A stretch of 64,000 bases of DNA from NCBI GenBank assembly GCA_022695795.1, contig MU404094.1:62001-126000 (forward strand), given 5' to 3'. This document shows, one piece after another, positions 44,889 through 55,103 of the stretch; the first letter of the stretch is position 1, and each line of letters opens with the position of its first letter. The stretch comes from Biscogniauxia marginata (Eukaryota; Ascomycota; Sordariomycetes; Xylariales; Xylariaceae). The position numbers and the translations under genes were made by a program. The notes beneath the pieces were generated by a model. That model saw nothing but the letters and a program-made list of their open reading frames with translations. It ran no database searches and had not been told where the DNA came from.

Positions 44889-46130
44889 CTAATGCCTTAT
44901 CCAGCTCGAAACCAGCTTCTTCAGCGACGGGGACGGCTTCCCCCCAGCGACCACCATCGCGATACGATCTCTCCAGGCCGGGTCGCCGGAGCGCAGGGCC
45001 TCAAAGCCGGCACGCACGAGGCTATCGGGGCCCTTGCGGTCGCCGGCGCCGGTCCAGAAGAATAGGCCCCCAAGGCCCATACACCGGACGTACTCGGCCT
45101 TGGCCCTGACCGTCTCGGGCACGTCGAAGGTGACGAAGCCCTTCTTGTCTTTTTCCTTCTTGCCCCCGTCCTGATGGTTATGGCTAAGGTTATGGTTATG
45201 GTTATGATGCTGGTTGGAAGAATGCCCGTGGCGGTCGACATAGCTCGCGGCCACGACGTCGCGGTCGATCTTGGCGCCGCGGATCCACTCCTCGGGCAGC
45301 TCGGCGTAGTCGATCTCCTCGGCGCCCCTGAACGGCTGGCCGACGCCGTGGGCGCCCGCGAACGAGCGCGCGTACGCCGGCACGCCGAGGACGATCTTGT
45401 CGGCGGGGAAGCCGCGCGAGGTCACGTAGCGGACGCCCCGGTGGCACGAGTGCCGCAGCGTCGGGTACACGTTCTTCTCGTCTTTGGCGCCGCCGCCCTC
45501 GGGCAGCAGTTTGGCGTGGTGTCCGCACACGTCTGTCCAGGGCCCGTGGAAGTCGTACCCCATGAGGTGGATGTTGTCGAGCAGCGCCGCCGCGGCCCCG
45601 AGGTCGATGTTCCGCAGCGCGTACTCGCCCACCGGCAGCGCCGTCGTGAGCACGTACCGCGGTGCGGGGAGGGCCTCGCGCAGCGCCCGCAGCAGCTGCA
45701 GGTAGTTTCCGCCGTCGTACGGCGTCTGCGGGTGCTCCCAGTCGATGTCGATGCCGTCGAGGAGGAAGCGGTCTACGAGCTGCCGGCAGGCGCGCGCGAA
45801 GGTGGCACGCCGCGACGGGTGTGAGGCCAGCACAGGGAACTCGGCACTGCCGCTGCCGCCGCCGATGGAAACGAGGACCTGTATGCCGTGGTGATGCTGC
45901 TTCAGCTTGGTCAGGGCGGCGAGGCAGCCCCTTTCGCCGTCGGCGGCGATGGAGAAGTCGGCATGCTCGTCCAGGAAGCGCAGGGTCCCGTCCTCGTTCA
46001 CGAGCACGAATGCATACAGAACTCGGTTGATGCAGTCGAGCTGGAGCGAGGAAGGAGAAAGGCCCCGGTAGATGCGCCAGGACGGGTAGTAGGCGGCATT
46101 GATGAGAGGCCGCTGGCTGGAAGAAGACAT
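44889..46130 (-). CDS. GH18 chitinase without signal peptide, 413 aa
   Basis: Single-exon protein of 413 residues, the usual size of a bare GH18 catalytic domain. Chitinases of this family cleave beta-1,4-GlcNAc polymers. Seen: AAYYPSWRIYRG (12-23), the SIGGGSGS strand (88-95), the full catalytic motif DGIDIDWE (125-132, acid Glu132), MGYDFHGPW (190-198, substrate Tyr and Asp) and GLFFWTGAGD (355-364) with the floor Trp359. There is no signal peptide, membrane anchor or chitin-binding module, so it is probably intracellular or exported non-classically. It resembles class V (subgroup A) fungal chitinases. A hydrophilic insertion at 303-330 (His/Asn repeats, then GGKKEKDKK) comes from a small tandem DNA repeat. 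The coding strand from 45,190 to 45,870 is very GC-rich. Confidence 0.92.
   Translation of the reverse strand: MSSSSQRPLINAAYYPSWRIYRGLSPSSLQLDCINRVLYAFVLVNEDGTLRFLDEHADFSIAADGERGCLAALTKLKQHHHGIQVLVSIGGGSGSAEFPVLASHPSRRATFARACRQLVDRFLLDGIDIDWEHPQTPYDGGNYLQLLRALREALPAPRYVLTTALPVGEYALRNIDLGAAAALLDNIHLMGYDFHGPWTDVCGHHAKLLPEGGGAKDEKNVYPTLRHSCHRGVRYVTSRGFPADKIVLGVPAYARSFAGAHGVGQPFRGAEEIDYAELPEEWIRGAKIDRDVVAASYVDRHGHSSNQHHNHNHNLSHNHQDGGKKEKDKKGFVTFDVPETVRAKAEYVRCMGLGGLFFWTGAGDRKGPDSLVRAGFEALRSGDPAWRDRIAMVVAGGKPSPSLKKLVSSWIRH
45177..45210. repeat. In-frame GGTTAT-type tandem repeat inside the chitinase gene
   Basis: The plus strand shows repeated TTATGGTTATGG-type units. In the minus-strand gene they encode a His/Asn-rich loop at about residues 307-319. 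Confidence 0.8.
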
Positions 46131-48247
46131 GGTGGTGGTGGTTGCGACACACCGCGTGGAGAGGCCGGCGCGGGTGGGAACGGTTAAAGGACTAACGGAT
46201 GGAATGACAATAATTGTTGTTGAAGACGGGGTCTGATATAAGGCGTGTAAGGTGTGTAAGGTACCTAAAGCTACCTAACTTATAGGGACCCGGACCCGTT
46301 ATGACGTTAAAGCAGGTATAATAGATAACCCGGGCAGCCGATAAGACGAAAAGCGTACTTCCGTATACCTTGAGGCTTCTGTATTATAAGGTTATGTATC
46401 TATGCAACCTGGCCCCGTTCTTCAAAAGTTGGCAGCCTCTGGCTTGGGACCTGTCTTCGCAAATGAAGCCACTTCTTGGTCGTAAGCTGATGATGTATGC
46501 GGCAGCTGTCGAATAGCTTCCTTGGCACAACTATATTCCCACCCTAGCTAATTTATTTATTACCTTGGGTTGATCATTACATTTGGCTACGTAGCATGAC
46601 CTACCTACCTAAAAACCTGCGGCATCCAATTCCGCTTGTCTTTTAGGCCATTTACAATTCCGCCTATTACTGCATTGTTATACCTGACTCGGCACTACAT
46701 GCCATTGTCTTCACTGCAACATCACTTACCATTTCGCTGATGCAATGCACTCGTTTATAATAATTCTTAATATACTTTGTTAAAGCAAAACCCAATGACA
46801 TCATTCAAACTAAAAAGTTAAGTATCTACTTTATACGTAACACCAGAGTCGTATAACAAGTGGGATGCACAACTCGTAGCGAGCGGCTATCTCGGAAGAC
46901 ATACGCTCCTGTACGGAGCAACATGGAGACCATCGTGCTTCAATTTCATAGTCCAGAACGGCAAATTCCCGCTTTGGCAGGAGGACCCGAGGTTTCCGAA
47001 TGTCAACTTAAGTCTGTTGGAACAACGATTTGTCTGCTATCTATGTAGATCCAACACCGAAAGCAACAAGAATGAGTATCTTGGAAGTTCTGATTTGGAA
47101 TTATTCACCCTCGTTTAGAGCATATCATAAGAAGTCGAAATATCGTGTTAATATATGTTTATACTAGTCTCTGTTTCTGACTATAAACAGTGAGTGTGAG
47201 AATAAGGTTAATGATCGCTCTATACTCTGTTTAGAAGAGAAAGGTTTATTTCTAACTTGAAATACTATCCACTATAACTTTCGTGTGAAGTTTATCTCTC
47301 AAGCATAGGTAGACAACAGAATTAACACGAAACGGAGTAAGAACCAACCTGGATCCAACTTGGTAAGCAAGGATGGATTATGGATATTTTATAGAAAGCC
47401 GTATATATGATTTTACGAGTCATAGCTCACAAAAACAGGTTCTACAAGGCCTGAAAATCGTATTTTAAATACTTTTCTCAGAGTTTAACTGAATGCATTG
47501 TGTTGAGAGGCGTGGTAAGAGACATCAATGTTAGGAAATACGGAGGCTATTTTTGATCCCCTACTATACGGTCCTATATGGCCTCTTATATATATGAGCT
47601 ATTCTTAACTATCTAACTCCATCGTAGGCTAATACACTTCATCTCATGCCTTATATCTTCGTCTCGTCTCAAAGACCAACAAAAAGGAAGCGAAATCGAC
47701 TTTGATGTCATAGACTGAGCTTGAAACTAACGGTAGTATAACTAGTGCTTACGGCATCAAGCGGCGAGTCGCCCAGCCAACTTCTGGTTTCGTAAGGAAA
47801 TATAATTATACTCAAAATTATTTAGACACTACTCGAATAAGCAAATAGCCCAGCCCTCACATCACGTTAAAGCCCGAAATCGCAAAGCATTACTACTAAT
47901 CCTGATCATTTACGCCGAAATCCATGCTCCGTGGCATCATATCTAGTTGGTTGATAGCTTGGGTTCAGCTCTCGTAACTCCGATCCTAAGCCTAGAGAGT
48001 GCGGCGATGTTGACTTTCGGCAATTACACCCCGGAGAAGAACTAAAACCCGCAATGCTGCCGCTCGCTGGCCTACCGGGTCCGGTTAACTCCATCGTTGA
48101 CATGAAGGATAGCTCCTCTAGGACCTGCCTATAAATAGGGATCCCGAGTTGCTCAAGGGAAGCAGAAACCTAATCTCTTGCACATCACAGAATAAATACT
48201 TAGCTCCAAGCGCAAAAGAGGCACCCGAACTCATTTAATCTCCAACC
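46131..48247. other. Divergent intergenic region, chitinase / SDR
   Basis: About 2.1 kb, AT-rich, with both promoters expected inside. AGGTACCT-type motifs lie at 46,258-46,275. A TATA box before the SDR gene is listed separately. No gene is supported. Confidence 0.5.
48130..48137 (+). promoter_or_regulatory. TATA box of the SDR gene
   Basis: TATAAATA in the context CCTATAAATAGGG, 110 bases before the ATG at 48,248. Spacing fits a short leader. This is a sequence match only. Confidence 0.55.
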
Positions 48248-49141
48248 ATGGTCACGGTTGAGCAGAACAGAGAAGCGGTGGCCCGCTTCACAAAGACCAT
48301 CCATACCGATACTTATGAATACATCTCCCCCAAGAAAGCAGACCTGTCGGGAACATCTGTTTTCATCACGGGGGCATCCAAAGGAATCGGAAAGTCGACC
48401 GCGCTGAGTTATGCGGCGGCCGGGTGTAGCAAGATAGCTATTGGAGCCCGGTCCGATTTATCAAGCCTAGAACATGAGATCAAGCAAGCGGCCAGCAATG
48501 CGGGCCGTCAGGTGCCCAAGGTCGTCAGTATAAAGCTCGACGTGGTCTCAGAGGACAGTGTCAAGGCAGCCGCGGAGACGATTACGACGGATTTCGGGGG
48601 TGTCTTAGACGTGCTCATCTGTAATGCGGGCTACCTCAAGAACTGGCTTCCTGTCGCCGACTCGGATCCAACCGACTGGTGGAGGACATGGGAGGTCAAC
48701 GTCAAGGGCTCCTATCTCTGCGCCAAATATTTCATACCACTTCTCCTCAAGAGCAATATAAAGACTTGCGTCCTGACGTCGAGCTATGGCTCTATGGCGC
48801 TCATTTTTGGTGCTTCGGCATACCAAGCATCCAAGTTTGCCATGGTTCGCCTTGCCCAGTTCATCGCGTCCGACTACAAGGACCAAGGACTCGTCTGTTT
48901 CTCTATCCATCCGGGCGCCGTCAAAACGGAGCTGGCCTTTAATATGCCCGAATCTGAGCACAAAATTCTCGTCGACGAACCGCAGCTGCCGGCGGACTCC
49001 ATCGTGTGGTTATGCAAGGAGAACCGGCCTTGGACCAGTGGCAGATTCCTCAGTGTCAAATGGGACATGGAAGAGCTCGAGGCTAAGAAGGATGAGATTG
49101 TCAAGGGAGATCTGCTGACGTTCAAGATGGCGGCACAATAA
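48248..49141 (+). CDS. Short-chain dehydrogenase/reductase (SDR), 297 aa
   Basis: Single-exon protein of 297 residues, classical SDR layout. The cofactor loop is TGASKGIG (41-48), LDVVSED (97-103) is the adenine-pocket Asp region, and CNAG (125-128) stabilises the sheet. The active site has Ser178/179 in LTSSYGSM and the Tyr-Lys pair YQASK (192-196). The HPGAV loop is near residue 222. The absence of an acidic residue at the end of the second strand (IGARSD) leans toward NADP(H), but this is a weak guide. The N-terminal 30 residues precede the Rossmann fold and show no targeting signal. The substrate cannot be told from sequence. It stands alone rather than in a biosynthetic cluster. Start context is strong (CAACC before ATG) with a TATA box 110 bases upstream. 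Confidence 0.92.
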   Translation: MVTVEQNREAVARFTKTIHTDTYEYISPKKADLSGTSVFITGASKGIGKSTALSYAAAGCSKIAIGARSDLSSLEHEIKQAASNAGRQVPKVVSIKLDVVSEDSVKAAAETITTDFGGVLDVLICNAGYLKNWLPVADSDPTDWWRTWEVNVKGSYLCAKYFIPLLLKSNIKTCVLTSSYGSMALIFGASAYQASKFAMVRLAQFIASDYKDQGLVCFSIHPGAVKTELAFNMPESEHKILVDEPQLPADSIVWLCKENRPWTSGRFLSVKWDMEELEAKKDEIVKGDLLTFKMAAQ

Positions 49142-49834
49142 GTCTGCACTCTTGTCAGTTGAAACTTGAATACCTAGATTGGAGAATCTTGAGAACGAAA
49201 TGGCTAAATGAATAGGGCTCATTATACAAGGAGGAAACAACGGTACTAGACTGACTATAGCGTATATACGTATTCTTGTGCTTGTTGATTCCAGAGTAAA
49301 ACACGCAAGTCCAAGTCTCAGTGTCTTCCGGAGATAACATAGGTAGGGATGACGAATTAAATCTCAGTGCGGCAGTTGAAAGGTAGGTATAAATATGACA
49401 GCACCTGCAGCATGACAGATACCTAGGTACATATACCTAGGTGCATATACCTAGGTACATACGATAGGTATGAGACCCACATATGGGGGCTTTCTATGTA
49501 GGTACGTACCCTGCCTACGTACATAATGACCGTCCCAACGTCCGTGCTCCCTCACCACAATGTACCCTACGTAGTACCAAATACTGTCAACTTTTGGAAA
49601 GCTTCAAAATAGCTTTAACTCCAAAGTCAACCTTCATTCAAAAACCCTAGACTTTCTTTTTTTTTTTTATCTCCTCCACCTTCACCAAACTACCTAATGC
49701 TATGTTTTCCCCGTTAATGTAAATTTTTCTTTTAGTAATAGCTTTTCTTCTGCCCTTCCTTATAGAGGCCAATGGCTACAACTTACTTTGGCACGACGCG
49801 CTGAAATTCTTCTCCCACCCGTTGATCCTTAAAC
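49142..49834. other. Intergenic region with a 14-bp tandem repeat
   Basis: About 690 bases between the SDR gene and GPI13, both on the plus strand. It contains the three-copy 14-bp repeat at 49,419-49,460 and a T-rich run near 49,653-49,668, consistent with a GPI13 promoter. Confidence 0.55.
49419..49460. repeat. Three tandem copies of a 14-bp palindromic unit
   Basis: ATACCTAGGTACAT, ATACCTAGGTGCAT and ATACCTAGGTACAT follow one another with no spacer. Each holds the palindrome ACCTAGGT. Related single motifs are scattered through other intergenic regions. Confidence 0.95.
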
Positions 49835-52800
49835 ATGCCGACTCGCAATGCGCGACCGAAAACCCCCGCTACCGACTACAAGGCGATCGCTGCCCAGTGG
49901 GCTAAAGCGAAGCAATTGAAAGAGGCCGAGGATGCCGCCAAAAAGCCACAAAGTACCCGGCCTGCGGAAGATGTCCAGCGCGCAGCCCTCGAGGCTCGTC
50001 GGAAGACCGCCTTCGAACGCCGCTGTTCCTGGTCTGTCGGCTTCTGGACCTGGATGCTCCTCATACACGTTGTTGGCATTCTACTCTTTACCAGTGGCTT
50101 CCTTTTGACTCGCCTCGTCCTCGACGAACGATCCGACTGTGCGAACCCCCCGAGCGAGCCGTTGTTGGAATGGGACGGGCAAGGCACGGTTGACGGCGGC
50201 TGCTGGCATCCGAAAACGTTCAATAAAGCTGTAGTCGTCTTGATCGACGCGCTACGCTATGACTTTACCGTTCCTGTTGCGGTCGAGCAGGCCGAAATGT
50301 ACCATAATGCGCTACCTTTTCTTTACGAATCGTCAGTCCGGTCGCCAAACAATGCGTTTCTGCGACCTTTCATTGCGGACCCCCCCACGACAACTCTCCA
50401 GCGGCTAAAGGGCCTCACAACTGGAACGCTGCCGACATTTATTGATATGGGCTCCAATTTTGCAGGGACAGCTATCGAGGAGGATAACCTGTTAATGCAG
50501 TTCCGGGACCAGGGAAAGCGAATCGTCCATTTGGGGGACGATACTTGGACTGCCTTATTCCCGGGGTATTTTCAACCAAATATTAGTAGGGCGTATGATA
50601 GCTTTAATGTCTGGGATCTACACACGGTTGACAATGGTGTTTTGGACCACATATTTCCATTGGTGAAGCCCGAGCGGACTGGTGAATGGGATATCCTTAT
50701 TGGGCATCTACTTGGCGTAGACCACGCCGGTCATCGATACGGTCCTAATCACCCAGCCATGACCGCCAAACTGGAGCAGATGGACAAGTTTATTCGGGAT
50801 CTCACAGAGGAAATTGACGACGAAACGCTGTTAGTTGTTATGGGCGACCACGGGATGGACAGCAAGGGTGACCATGGCGGTGAGAGCGAGGATGAGGTTG
50901 AGGCCGCTTTGTGGATGTATTCGAAAAAGCCCATATTCGGCCGCACACAGTCCGAGTTTGTAACGCCACCAGCGACAGCAAAGATTCGGCCCGTGAACCA
51001 GATCGATCTAGTCCCAACTTTGGCTCTCTTGCTAGGTATACCGATCCCGTACAATAACCTCGGACGCCCGATTGAAGAAGCCTTTGCAGGCCTCAAAGGA
51101 AATGCTTGGGACCGTCTTGCTGGGGCAATCAGTGTGACTGCCGCGGGAATTAAGAGATACCAAGCATCGTACTTTAAAGCTCGCGGCATCGAGCAGAGCA
51201 GCAGGCCAGGATCGCCCGTATCTCTCTGGAAAGATGCCCAGGACCTCGTTACGAGGGACACTACATCTCAGCCGTGGGAAAATCTGTACAAGGCTTACGC
51301 CACCTACCAAGACGAGACACTCCGAGTCTGCAAAGATCTTTGGGCCAGGTTCGACGTACCAAAGATGGTGATGGGAATATTTGTCATGGCGTTTGGGGTT
51401 GTCGTCTTGCTACTTTATGTCTCGAGAGACGAAGACGAAGATTTTGCAGTTTTCGACGACGTCGAGTTAGATTTTGCCGAAAAGAGCTTGGAATTGCAGG
51501 CTGCAACACTAGAATTGGAGGGCCCATCGTATAAAAGTCTAACTAAATCTCTCGTTAAGGCTGGGGTGGTTGGTGGCGTATTGGCCGGGGTTCTAAGCTG
51601 TGCAGCCGTATTCTTCACTGGGTCAGAAGAGTGGCTCTTGGCCGCTGCAGGGACAGCAGTTGGGAGCATGGTTGCTGTAACGGGTGCTCTATTCCGGACC
51701 GGAGGAAAGAGTGTGCTCAATCTTGTCCCAAATACATTTTGGGGTTGGCTGTCAGTCACCTTCACCCTAAGCCAGTCAATCGGCTTTGCTTCCAATTCGT
51801 ACACAATCTGGGAGGACTCTATATCTCTGTTCTTCTTGTCAACGTTTGGCTTCACCAGCGCGATCGCGGCACTTCGACTGCCGAATATCGCCGAGAGGAC
51901 TCTGGGAGTCTATCATTCTATTTTGTTTGTTCTTCTTAGCCGTGTGGCTTCTTTTTCGAAGCTTTGCCGAGACGAGCAGATGCCATATTGCACGTCAACT
52001 TATTACGCATCTGCCAACTCATCCACTTCGGCGCCTTGGCAGTTGGTGGTGCCTTTTGCTGTTGCTCTCATTCTTCCGTCTATCATCAAGTCTTATATGA
52101 GTACCTCACGTTCTTACGAAGGTCTTGCTCCTATGTGGATTGGATACGTTTTCCGGACAGTTCTTCTACTAATTGCTGCATATTGGACTCTCGATGCGGC
52201 AGACAACGCCAACTGGCTTACCTCCCTTTCGGAGACCACCATGAAGACAATCCACGTCTCTATAGCCCAGTTAGTCCTCGCACTAGTCCTCGTAGCTGGT
52301 ACAACCGCATTTATCTGGGCACCACCATGCGTCTCTATCCTCACAACGTCAGCCAATAGCCGAACGGCACAGATCACCGTTCTCGGCTACGGCAACACGA
52401 ACGGCGCCCGCTACCTTTTCCTGCCCGTAAACATCGCAGGCGCGTGCATCCTCCTCTCGAAACCCATGGGCCAGGGCGCACTCGCCATCATGTTATGGCA
52501 GATCCTCTCGCTCGCCGAGATCACCGACCTCAACGGCGTCACGGCGGAGACCATCGGCCCCGTGACGCTCGCGCTGCTGGGCAACTACCACTTCTTCAAG
52601 ACGGGCCACCAGGCGGTGCTCGCGTCGATCCAGTGGGACAGCGCGTTCATCCCGCTCTCGACGATCAGGTACCCGTGGAGCCCGCTGGTCATGGTGCTCA
52701 ACACGTTCGCGGGGCAGATCCTGGCGTGCGTCGCGGTGCCCCTGCTCGTGCTCTGGAAGACGTCGCCGAAGCGCAGGGGCGTGATCGAGAGCGCGGGCCG

Positions 52801-53026
52801 GGCCCTCGGGGCCTTCGTCGCGTTCTACGCCGTCGAGAGCCTCGCGACCATGGCCTGGGCCGGCTGGCTCCGCCGCCACCTCATGCTCTACCGCGTCTTC
52901 AGCCCGCGGTTCATGACCGCCGCCGCGGTGCTCCTGACGGTCGATTTCGTCGGCATCGCGGTCACGCTGCTGGGCGTCAGGACGAACGTGCTGGCTGTTA
53001 GCGAGGTGTTTGGGTTTGCGGATTGA
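49835..53026 (+). CDS. GPI13: GPI ethanolamine phosphate transferase 3 (Gpi13/PIG-O)
   Basis: Single-exon protein of 1063 residues, the size expected for Gpi13. Gpi13/PIG-O adds the bridging phosphoethanolamine to the third mannose of the GPI precursor in the ER membrane. The N-terminal cytosolic stretch (1-65) is followed by a first membrane span (about 67-93). A lumenal alkaline-phosphatase-like domain comes next, with VVVLIDALRYD (133-143, metal and nucleophile region), TTTLQRLKGLTTG, LGDDTWTALFPGYF, HLLGVDHAGHRYGPNH and MGDHGMDSKGDHGG, which supply the metal ligands. From about residue 510 on there are many hydrophobic spans, as in the family. The text GDDTWTALFP and the length favour Gpi13 over Gpi7 or Mcd4. 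The last 580 bases switch abruptly to very GC-rich codons. Confidence 0.94.
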   Translation: MPTRNARPKTPATDYKAIAAQWAKAKQLKEAEDAAKKPQSTRPAEDVQRAALEARRKTAFERRCSWSVGFWTWMLLIHVVGILLFTSGFLLTRLVLDERSDCANPPSEPLLEWDGQGTVDGGCWHPKTFNKAVVVLIDALRYDFTVPVAVEQAEMYHNALPFLYESSVRSPNNAFLRPFIADPPTTTLQRLKGLTTGTLPTFIDMGSNFAGTAIEEDNLLMQFRDQGKRIVHLGDDTWTALFPGYFQPNISRAYDSFNVWDLHTVDNGVLDHIFPLVKPERTGEWDILIGHLLGVDHAGHRYGPNHPAMTAKLEQMDKFIRDLTEEIDDETLLVVMGDHGMDSKGDHGGESEDEVEAALWMYSKKPIFGRTQSEFVTPPATAKIRPVNQIDLVPTLALLLGIPIPYNNLGRPIEEAFAGLKGNAWDRLAGAISVTAAGIKRYQASYFKARGIEQSSRPGSPVSLWKDAQDLVTRDTTSQPWENLYKAYATYQDETLRVCKDLWARFDVPKMVMGIFVMAFGVVVLLLYVSRDEDEDFAVFDDVELDFAEKSLELQAATLELEGPSYKSLTKSLVKAGVVGGVLAGVLSCAAVFFTGSEEWLLAAAGTAVGSMVAVTGALFRTGGKSVLNLVPNTFWGWLSVTFTLSQSIGFASNSYTIWEDSISLFFLSTFGFTSAIAALRLPNIAERTLGVYHSILFVLLSRVASFSKLCRDEQMPYCTSTYYASANSSTSAPWQLVVPFAVALILPSIIKSYMSTSRSYEGLAPMWIGYVFRTVLLLIAAYWTLDAADNANWLTSLSETTMKTIHVSIAQLVLALVLVAGTTAFIWAPPCVSILTTSANSRTAQITVLGYGNTNGARYLFLPVNIAGACILLSKPMGQGALAIMLWQILSLAEITDLNGVTAETIGPVTLALLGNYHFFKTGHQAVLASIQWDSAFIPLSTIRYPWSPLVMVLNTFAGQILACVAVPLLVLWKTSPKRRGVIESAGRALGAFVAFYAVESLATMAWAGWLRRHLMLYRVFSPRFMTAAAVLLTVDFVGIAVTLLGVRTNVLAVSEVFGFAD

Positions 53027-53800
53027 TGAGTGTGGGGAAGGGGAGTTGGAGGCGTATGGATAAGTTGGTGGGGAGGGAATGGAAGGGAAGGGGAAAAAAA
53101 GAAAAGGGGGCATATTAATGATCGGATTATCTGGGGGGTACGAGTAGTAGGGAGGTGGTTAAGGGGGCAGGTCAATTGTGTATCTACCTCCCATGTGAAA
53201 ATCATGAGTGCGCTGTCTACCTCTGTAGGTAGCATACCGATATATTTAGAGATCTTTTTTTTATGTATATAAAAGATAATCTAGAAAAAAATTATAGATT
53301 TTGTAGCAGCTACCTATTACATATTTTGTCTTATTGGGCATAACCAAAGGCGTGGTTGCATAGAATCAATCTATTTTGGGGTTTATACTAATCGCTTCGC
53401 TTTTCTTCTTCTCTATGGTATCTCTTCATAGAAGTCTTATAGATTGAATTGCCATTGTTAGCTTGTCGTTAAAAAAGATATATGTCACAATATATAGGTA
53501 GATAGCAGTTGATAAGTACCTAAGGTACCAACATGAGGTAAGTACCTAGGTACCTAGGTACTTTAGGTAGGTATATATGACGTTATAATATCTAAGTGTT
53601 ATAGGGAAGTGGAATGAGCTATCGAGGATCTATATGCAAGGTACGACGATCTCTGATCTCACAATCGCGTGAGATCTTCTAAGAGGTATGCTACAGATTT
53701 TCCTTGCGTCTAAAAAAAAAAAAAAAAAACCCCTTCCGTATCGAAATCGGTATCATTTTTTTTTTGCTGGGTCGACGGATTTTCTCTCGCTCCTCCTAAA

Positions 53801-53822
53801 GTTCGTTCGTTCGTTCGTTCGT
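53801..53822. repeat. (GTTC)n microsatellite
   Basis: About five perfect tetranucleotide units in non-coding DNA. Confidence 0.9.
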
Positions 53823-55057
53823 TTATTTATGTAAAACCAGCATGTTGATTCCTTTATGTGGGATGCGATGTTTTTTTTTTTTGGTTCGGTGTGAGGGGTT
53901 TCTTTCTTCGTTTTCCTCCCTTCTTTGTTCCTAATTCCTTGCGGCTAGTGCAGTGCCGGGGATTTGCGAGAGGCATATATACATGTAACGTACAAGAGAA
54001 GTTGTATGCGTGATGAGAGAATGAGGAGGAAAGTAGGCTGAATATGCATACATTCTAATACGTACACTACAGAATGGGTAACTGCTGTGCTATGTATAGG
54101 CAATCGTCGATGTCTTAGATTCATACCGATCTACATGTGCTCATACGGTCGGTCTTACGTCTGTTGCCATCGAGATGAAAATGAAGGCGTAGAGACAGAC
54201 GTAGAATATTTACGATGAAAGTTTAATGTCATACTATATACGATTAGGGAATTTGTGATTATATGTAACGGTTTATAGATCATATAGTCTAAACTACCCA
54301 AGGAATACCCCATCGTCGTAATATGTACCAGAAATTAATAGATAATTTTCCCGCCCATACATACATACATACATATCCTCATTCGTGTGTAAGCTTGACA
54401 TGGGGGTCGTAAGAGTGTATCATGAGACTTCCCCACCCATTACACAGCAAGATCGCCGCAACCCGTATGTCTAGCTTCTGAAACATCAGAGTGATATCGC
54501 CAGTGATTGCACGGCGATCTCTCTTTTCCCTCAAAACATCACCTTCGTCTGATCTCTATCCAAGTTTCGCATAACCAAGCATGTACCTAGCAATGCCGTT
54601 ATCCCGACCCGAATACCATCTTCAAAGAACTCCCTTCTATAGAGTAACCACAGAGGGCGAAACAATGACACCAGAAAGCCCCCAAGATATAGAACATGTA
54701 CAGTGAATCCTGAAAAGCCCCGTATATAAAAGAAAAGACGCAGACCCGAGAGGGCTGCCTTAAGTGTACGTTGTAAGTACGAAAATATGAATGGGTATCG
54801 GTCCAAACCGGAAAAGAGAAAGAAAAAAAAGAAGGTACCACACTCCGCCTACCGCCGCCGCCGCTCCCGCGTATGAAAACCCGGAAAAGCAACCAAGAAA
54901 ATCCATCATGTCCCATAATTATTCGAAATCAAACCTTCGCCGCCGTGTATATATATACCTTCGAATTTCGATCCGAAGCCCCCGTAAGACGCCGTTCCTT
55001 GGTACCTTGCCTCCATTATCCCTTCACCCGTGACATCGCCTTGAGAGATGTATATAT

Positions 55058-55059
<2 letters not shown>

Positions 55060-55102
<43 letters not shown>
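55060..55102. repeat. (GT)21 microsatellite abutting a stop codon
   Basis: Uninterrupted dinucleotide run of 43 bases. On the minus strand it reads (CA)n and begins one base after the stop codon of the DUF7729-like gene, so it opens that gene's 3' UTR. Confidence 0.97.

Positions 55103-55103
<1 letters not shown>

Larger units (their letters stand above)
53027..55103. other. Convergent 3' region rich in simple repeats
   Basis: About 2.1 kb between the 3' ends of GPI13 and the DUF7729-like gene. It contains a TACCTAGGTACC cluster (53,541-53,562), a poly(A) run (about 53,712-53,729), (GTTC)n at 53,801-53,822, (ATAC)n at about 54,357-54,375 and (GT)n at 55,060-55,102. No coding sequence is supported. 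Confidence 0.55.

Noticed and set aside
45202..46152. 316-residue alternative frame and plus-strand frames over the chitinase
   Set aside because: Shadow frames of GC-rich coding DNA with repetitive Arg/Pro/Ala composition; the chitinase frame has all family motifs.
52493..53113. 206-residue minus-strand frame over the GPI13 3' end
   Set aside because: It is Arg/Glu/His-rich text produced by GC-rich codons read antisense; no start context or motif.
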